Assembly (NCBI GenBank): GCA_021809565.1
Contig: JAJZKG010000004.1
Span: 1 to 52,120, forward strand
Source of the DNA: a bacterium
GTDB taxonomy: Bacteria; Patescibacteria; Dojkabacteria; JAKAPS01; JAJZLI01
Direction: 5' to 3'
DNA: 52,120 nucleotides
In this document: positions 50,551 through 52,120 of the stretch, piece after piece
Layout: each line of letters starts with the position of its first letter
Numbering within the stretch: the stretch's first letter is position 1
The notes under the pieces: generated by a model
Database searches by the model: none
Told to the model about the DNA's origin: nothing
Seen by the model: only the letters and a program-made list of their open reading frames with translations
Made by a program: the position numbers and the translations under genes

Positions 50551-52089
50551 ATGATTCCAAAAAATACATTGTATCAAGATACAAAGTATCAAGATACACC
50601 GTATCGAGATACAGTTCTTGTAATCTTAGATGGGTTTGGAATATCAGAACAAAGAAAAGGTAATGCAGTGATATCGGCCGATACTCCATTTTTAGATTCT
50701 ATATATAAAAAAAGCTATTACTCAGAACTTGAAGCTTCAGGAGAGTATGTTGGGCTTTCAAAGAATGTTATGGGCAATAGTGAAGTTGGTCATCTAAATA
50801 TAGGGGCAGGTAGGATTGTAAAACAGTATTCTCTAATGATAGATGAGGATATCAAAGATAATAAGTTTTTTGAGAATAAAGAAATAGATAAAGCGATACA
50901 TAATGTAGAAGTAAATAAAAGTAATATGCATATAATGGGACTTCTATCAGATGGAAAAGTACATTCTGATATCTCAAATTTTTATGCAATATTAAAATAT
51001 TTAAAACAAAATGGAATAGATACAGTTTATGTACATATATTTTCAGATGGCAGGGATGCCAATTATGAAAGTGTTAAGATGTATATAAAAAAACTAGAGT
51101 TACACTCACCAAAAAATTATGTATTATCATCTATAGTAGGTAGATATTATGCTATGGATAGAGATAATAGATGGGATAGAACAGAAAAAGCATTTAGATT
51201 ATTGAGAGCACATTCAGGCATTGAGGTATCAAGCATAAATGATGCTATAGAAGAATCTTATAAAGAAGAGATATCCGATGAGTTTATAAAACCACACTAT
51301 GTTAGAGGAACTCCAGAGGTTAGAGATAATGATTCCATGATATTTTTAAATTTTAGAGAAGACAGAGCAAGACAGATATCTAAACTTTTTATACAAGATA
51401 CAAAAGTATACTTTTTACCAATGATTCAATATGATAGCTATATTAAAAGATATATATATCCTGGTTTGAAAGTTAAAGACTCACTATCTGAAGTTATATC
51501 TTTAAATAATCTTAAACAATTAAAAATTGCAGAAACAGAAAAATATGCTCATGTAACATATTTTCTAAATGGAGGTTATGAAAAAGCTTTCAAAGGTGAA
51601 GATAGGATATTAGTACCATCACTTAAGGTTGCAACATATGATTTAGCTCCTCAAATGAGAACCTCAATGATAACAGACAAACTTATTTCTAATTTAGAAA
51701 AAACTCAATACTCTTTTGTAGCTATAAATTTTGCAGCAGCTGATATGGTTGGTCATACAGGAAATTTTAAAGCAGTGGTTAAGGCTATTGAGATTATAGA
51801 TACAAATCTAAAACTTATATATGATGAATGTGTCAAAAAAAGAAATCTAAATTTAATAATTACTGCAGATCATGGGAATGCTGAAGAGATGATAAAGGAT
51901 GAAGAGATTGATAAGGAACATACTACAAATAAAGTCCCTTTCATATTTACTAATCAATCTATACTACAAGGAAAAAGAATTAATGATGGCATACTCTCTG
52001 ATATTGCACCTACAATATTACATCTTCTAGGGTTAGAAAAACCTAAAACAATGACAGGATCAAATCTTCTTGGTAAAATATATACATAA
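50551..52089 (+). CDS. gpmI: 2,3-bisphosphoglycerate-independent phosphoglycerate mutase
   Basis: This 512-residue glycolytic enzyme interconverts 3- and 2-phosphoglycerate with two Mn2+. It has the first metal Asp27 (VILDGFG), catalytic Ser77 in MGNSEVGH, the transferase domain with HIFSDGRDA and VGRYYAMDRDNRWDR, and the phosphatase-domain metal ligands in NFAAADMVGHTGN and TADHGNAEEM. The first ~21 residues carry YQDTKYQDTPYRDT, encoded by three copies of a 15-base repeat, and are not part of the family core. It starts 26 bases after the PEP-synthase-like gene, likely the same transcript. Confidence 0.95.
   Translation: MIPKNTLYQDTKYQDTPYRDTVLVILDGFGISEQRKGNAVISADTPFLDSIYKKSYYSELEASGEYVGLSKNVMGNSEVGHLNIGAGRIVKQYSLMIDEDIKDNKFFENKEIDKAIHNVEVNKSNMHIMGLLSDGKVHSDISNFYAILKYLKQNGIDTVYVHIFSDGRDANYESVKMYIKKLELHSPKNYVLSSIVGRYYAMDRDNRWDRTEKAFRLLRAHSGIEVSSINDAIEESYKEEISDEFIKPHYVRGTPEVRDNDSMIFLNFREDRARQISKLFIQDTKVYFLPMIQYDSYIKRYIYPGLKVKDSLSEVISLNNLKQLKIAETEKYAHVTYFLNGGYEKAFKGEDRILVPSLKVATYDLAPQMRTSMITDKLISNLEKTQYSFVAINFAAADMVGHTGNFKAVVKAIEIIDTNLKLIYDECVKKRNLNLIITADHGNAEEMIKDEEIDKEHTTNKVPFIFTNQSILQGKRINDGILSDIAPTILHLLGLEKPKTMTGSNLLGKIYT
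50571..50612. repeat. Three 12-bp palindromes at 15-bp spacing inside the gpmI start region
   Basis: GTATCAAGATAC at 50571-50582 and 50586-50597 and GTATCGAGATAC at 50601-50612. Each is an inverted repeat GTATC/GATAC around two bases, at an exact 15-base period. They encode the tyrosine/aspartate-rich N-terminus. Confidence 0.85.
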
Positions 52090-52120
52090 TGCATGAATAT
52101 AGAGTTGCAAAATTTATAGC
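52089..52120 (+). CDS. Possible start of a downstream gene (partial)
   Basis: The gpmI stop TAA overlaps an ATG by one base (TAATG). The new frame (MHEYRVAKFI) remains open to the window end. Overlap of this kind fits a coupled next gene, but only ten codons are visible. Confidence 0.35.
   Translation, partial: MHEYRVAKFI

Noticed and set aside
1..52120. Reassignment of TGA to Gly (code 25)
   Set aside because: Genes end naturally in TGA (for example at 19377-19379 and 3759-3761) and no family is interrupted by TGA.
1..52120. CRISPR arrays, rRNA genes, insertion sequences
   Set aside because: No regularly spaced identical repeats with unique spacers, no rRNA-like sequence and no transposase were seen. 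The protein-coding repeats at 6-7.6 kb and 15-bp repeats at 50.6 kb are coding.

Overview
The window is strongly AT-rich bacterial DNA, judged by eye. Bacterial origin is supported by secG, a GpmI-type phosphoglycerate mutase, TATAAT-type -10 boxes and a MacAB-type exporter. TGA is used as a stop: the macA-like gene ends in ATGA overlapping the next start, and the YeaQ-like gene also ends in TGA. The standard bacterial code therefore fits, and the UGA=Gly code of some Patescibacteria does not. The six tRNAs do not encode CCA. Small exported and cell-surface proteins, compact genes and an almost complete lack of Shine-Dalgarno sequences would fit a member of the Patescibacteria/CPR. That is only an inference, because there is no 16S or ribosomal-protein gene here.

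Layout. 0.1-5.0 kb: HxlR regulator, dienelactone hydrolase, PIG-L deacetylase, two unknown proteins, S51 peptidase, YeaQ-type membrane protein and TrhO. 5.1-8.2 kb: a 1052-residue surface protein. 8.4-11.5 kb: Fic protein with a multi-site operator, an esterase, a lone HicB-like protein and a Bcp peroxiredoxin. 11.5-17.4 kb: a block of exported beta-propeller proteins. 17.6-21.3 kb: a small anchored protein with a MacA/MacB-type exporter. 21.3-33 kb: mixed genes (ATP-grasp ligase, isochorismatase fold, MFS, short-repeat proteins, ABC-F, Dus, Nudix, histidine phosphatase, chitin-binding module, a secreted peptide, YdeI-like protein). 33-43 kb: an accessory region with dispersed repeats, gene remnants, an ABC-2 exporter, a toxin-antitoxin pair between 113-bp direct repeats, an unusual folE / nucleotide-kinase / CYTH / unknown gene cluster, and a DUF4143 ATPase. 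43.1-43.75 kb: six tRNA genes. 43.75-52.1 kb: peptide-binding protein, secG, a transglutaminase-like protein, a PEP-synthase-like probable pseudoenzyme and gpmI.

Two themes stand out. First, most genes have a TATAAT-like hexamer ending about 6-9 bases before the start codon, so transcripts should be leaderless or nearly so. Even genes inside apparent operons show it, and secG and its divergent neighbour appear to share one palindromic -10. One secreted peptide gene is the clear exception, with a full -35/-10, a strong Shine-Dalgarno and a terminator. Second, the minus-strand cluster at 38154-41536 (unknown 310-residue protein, CYTH phosphohydrolase, zinc-ribbon NMP kinase with a broken P-loop, divergent GTP cyclohydrolase I, second zinc-ribbon NMP kinase) matches no pathway I know. 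It lies in a repeat-rich island beside the tRNA genes and is my best candidate for an undescribed system.
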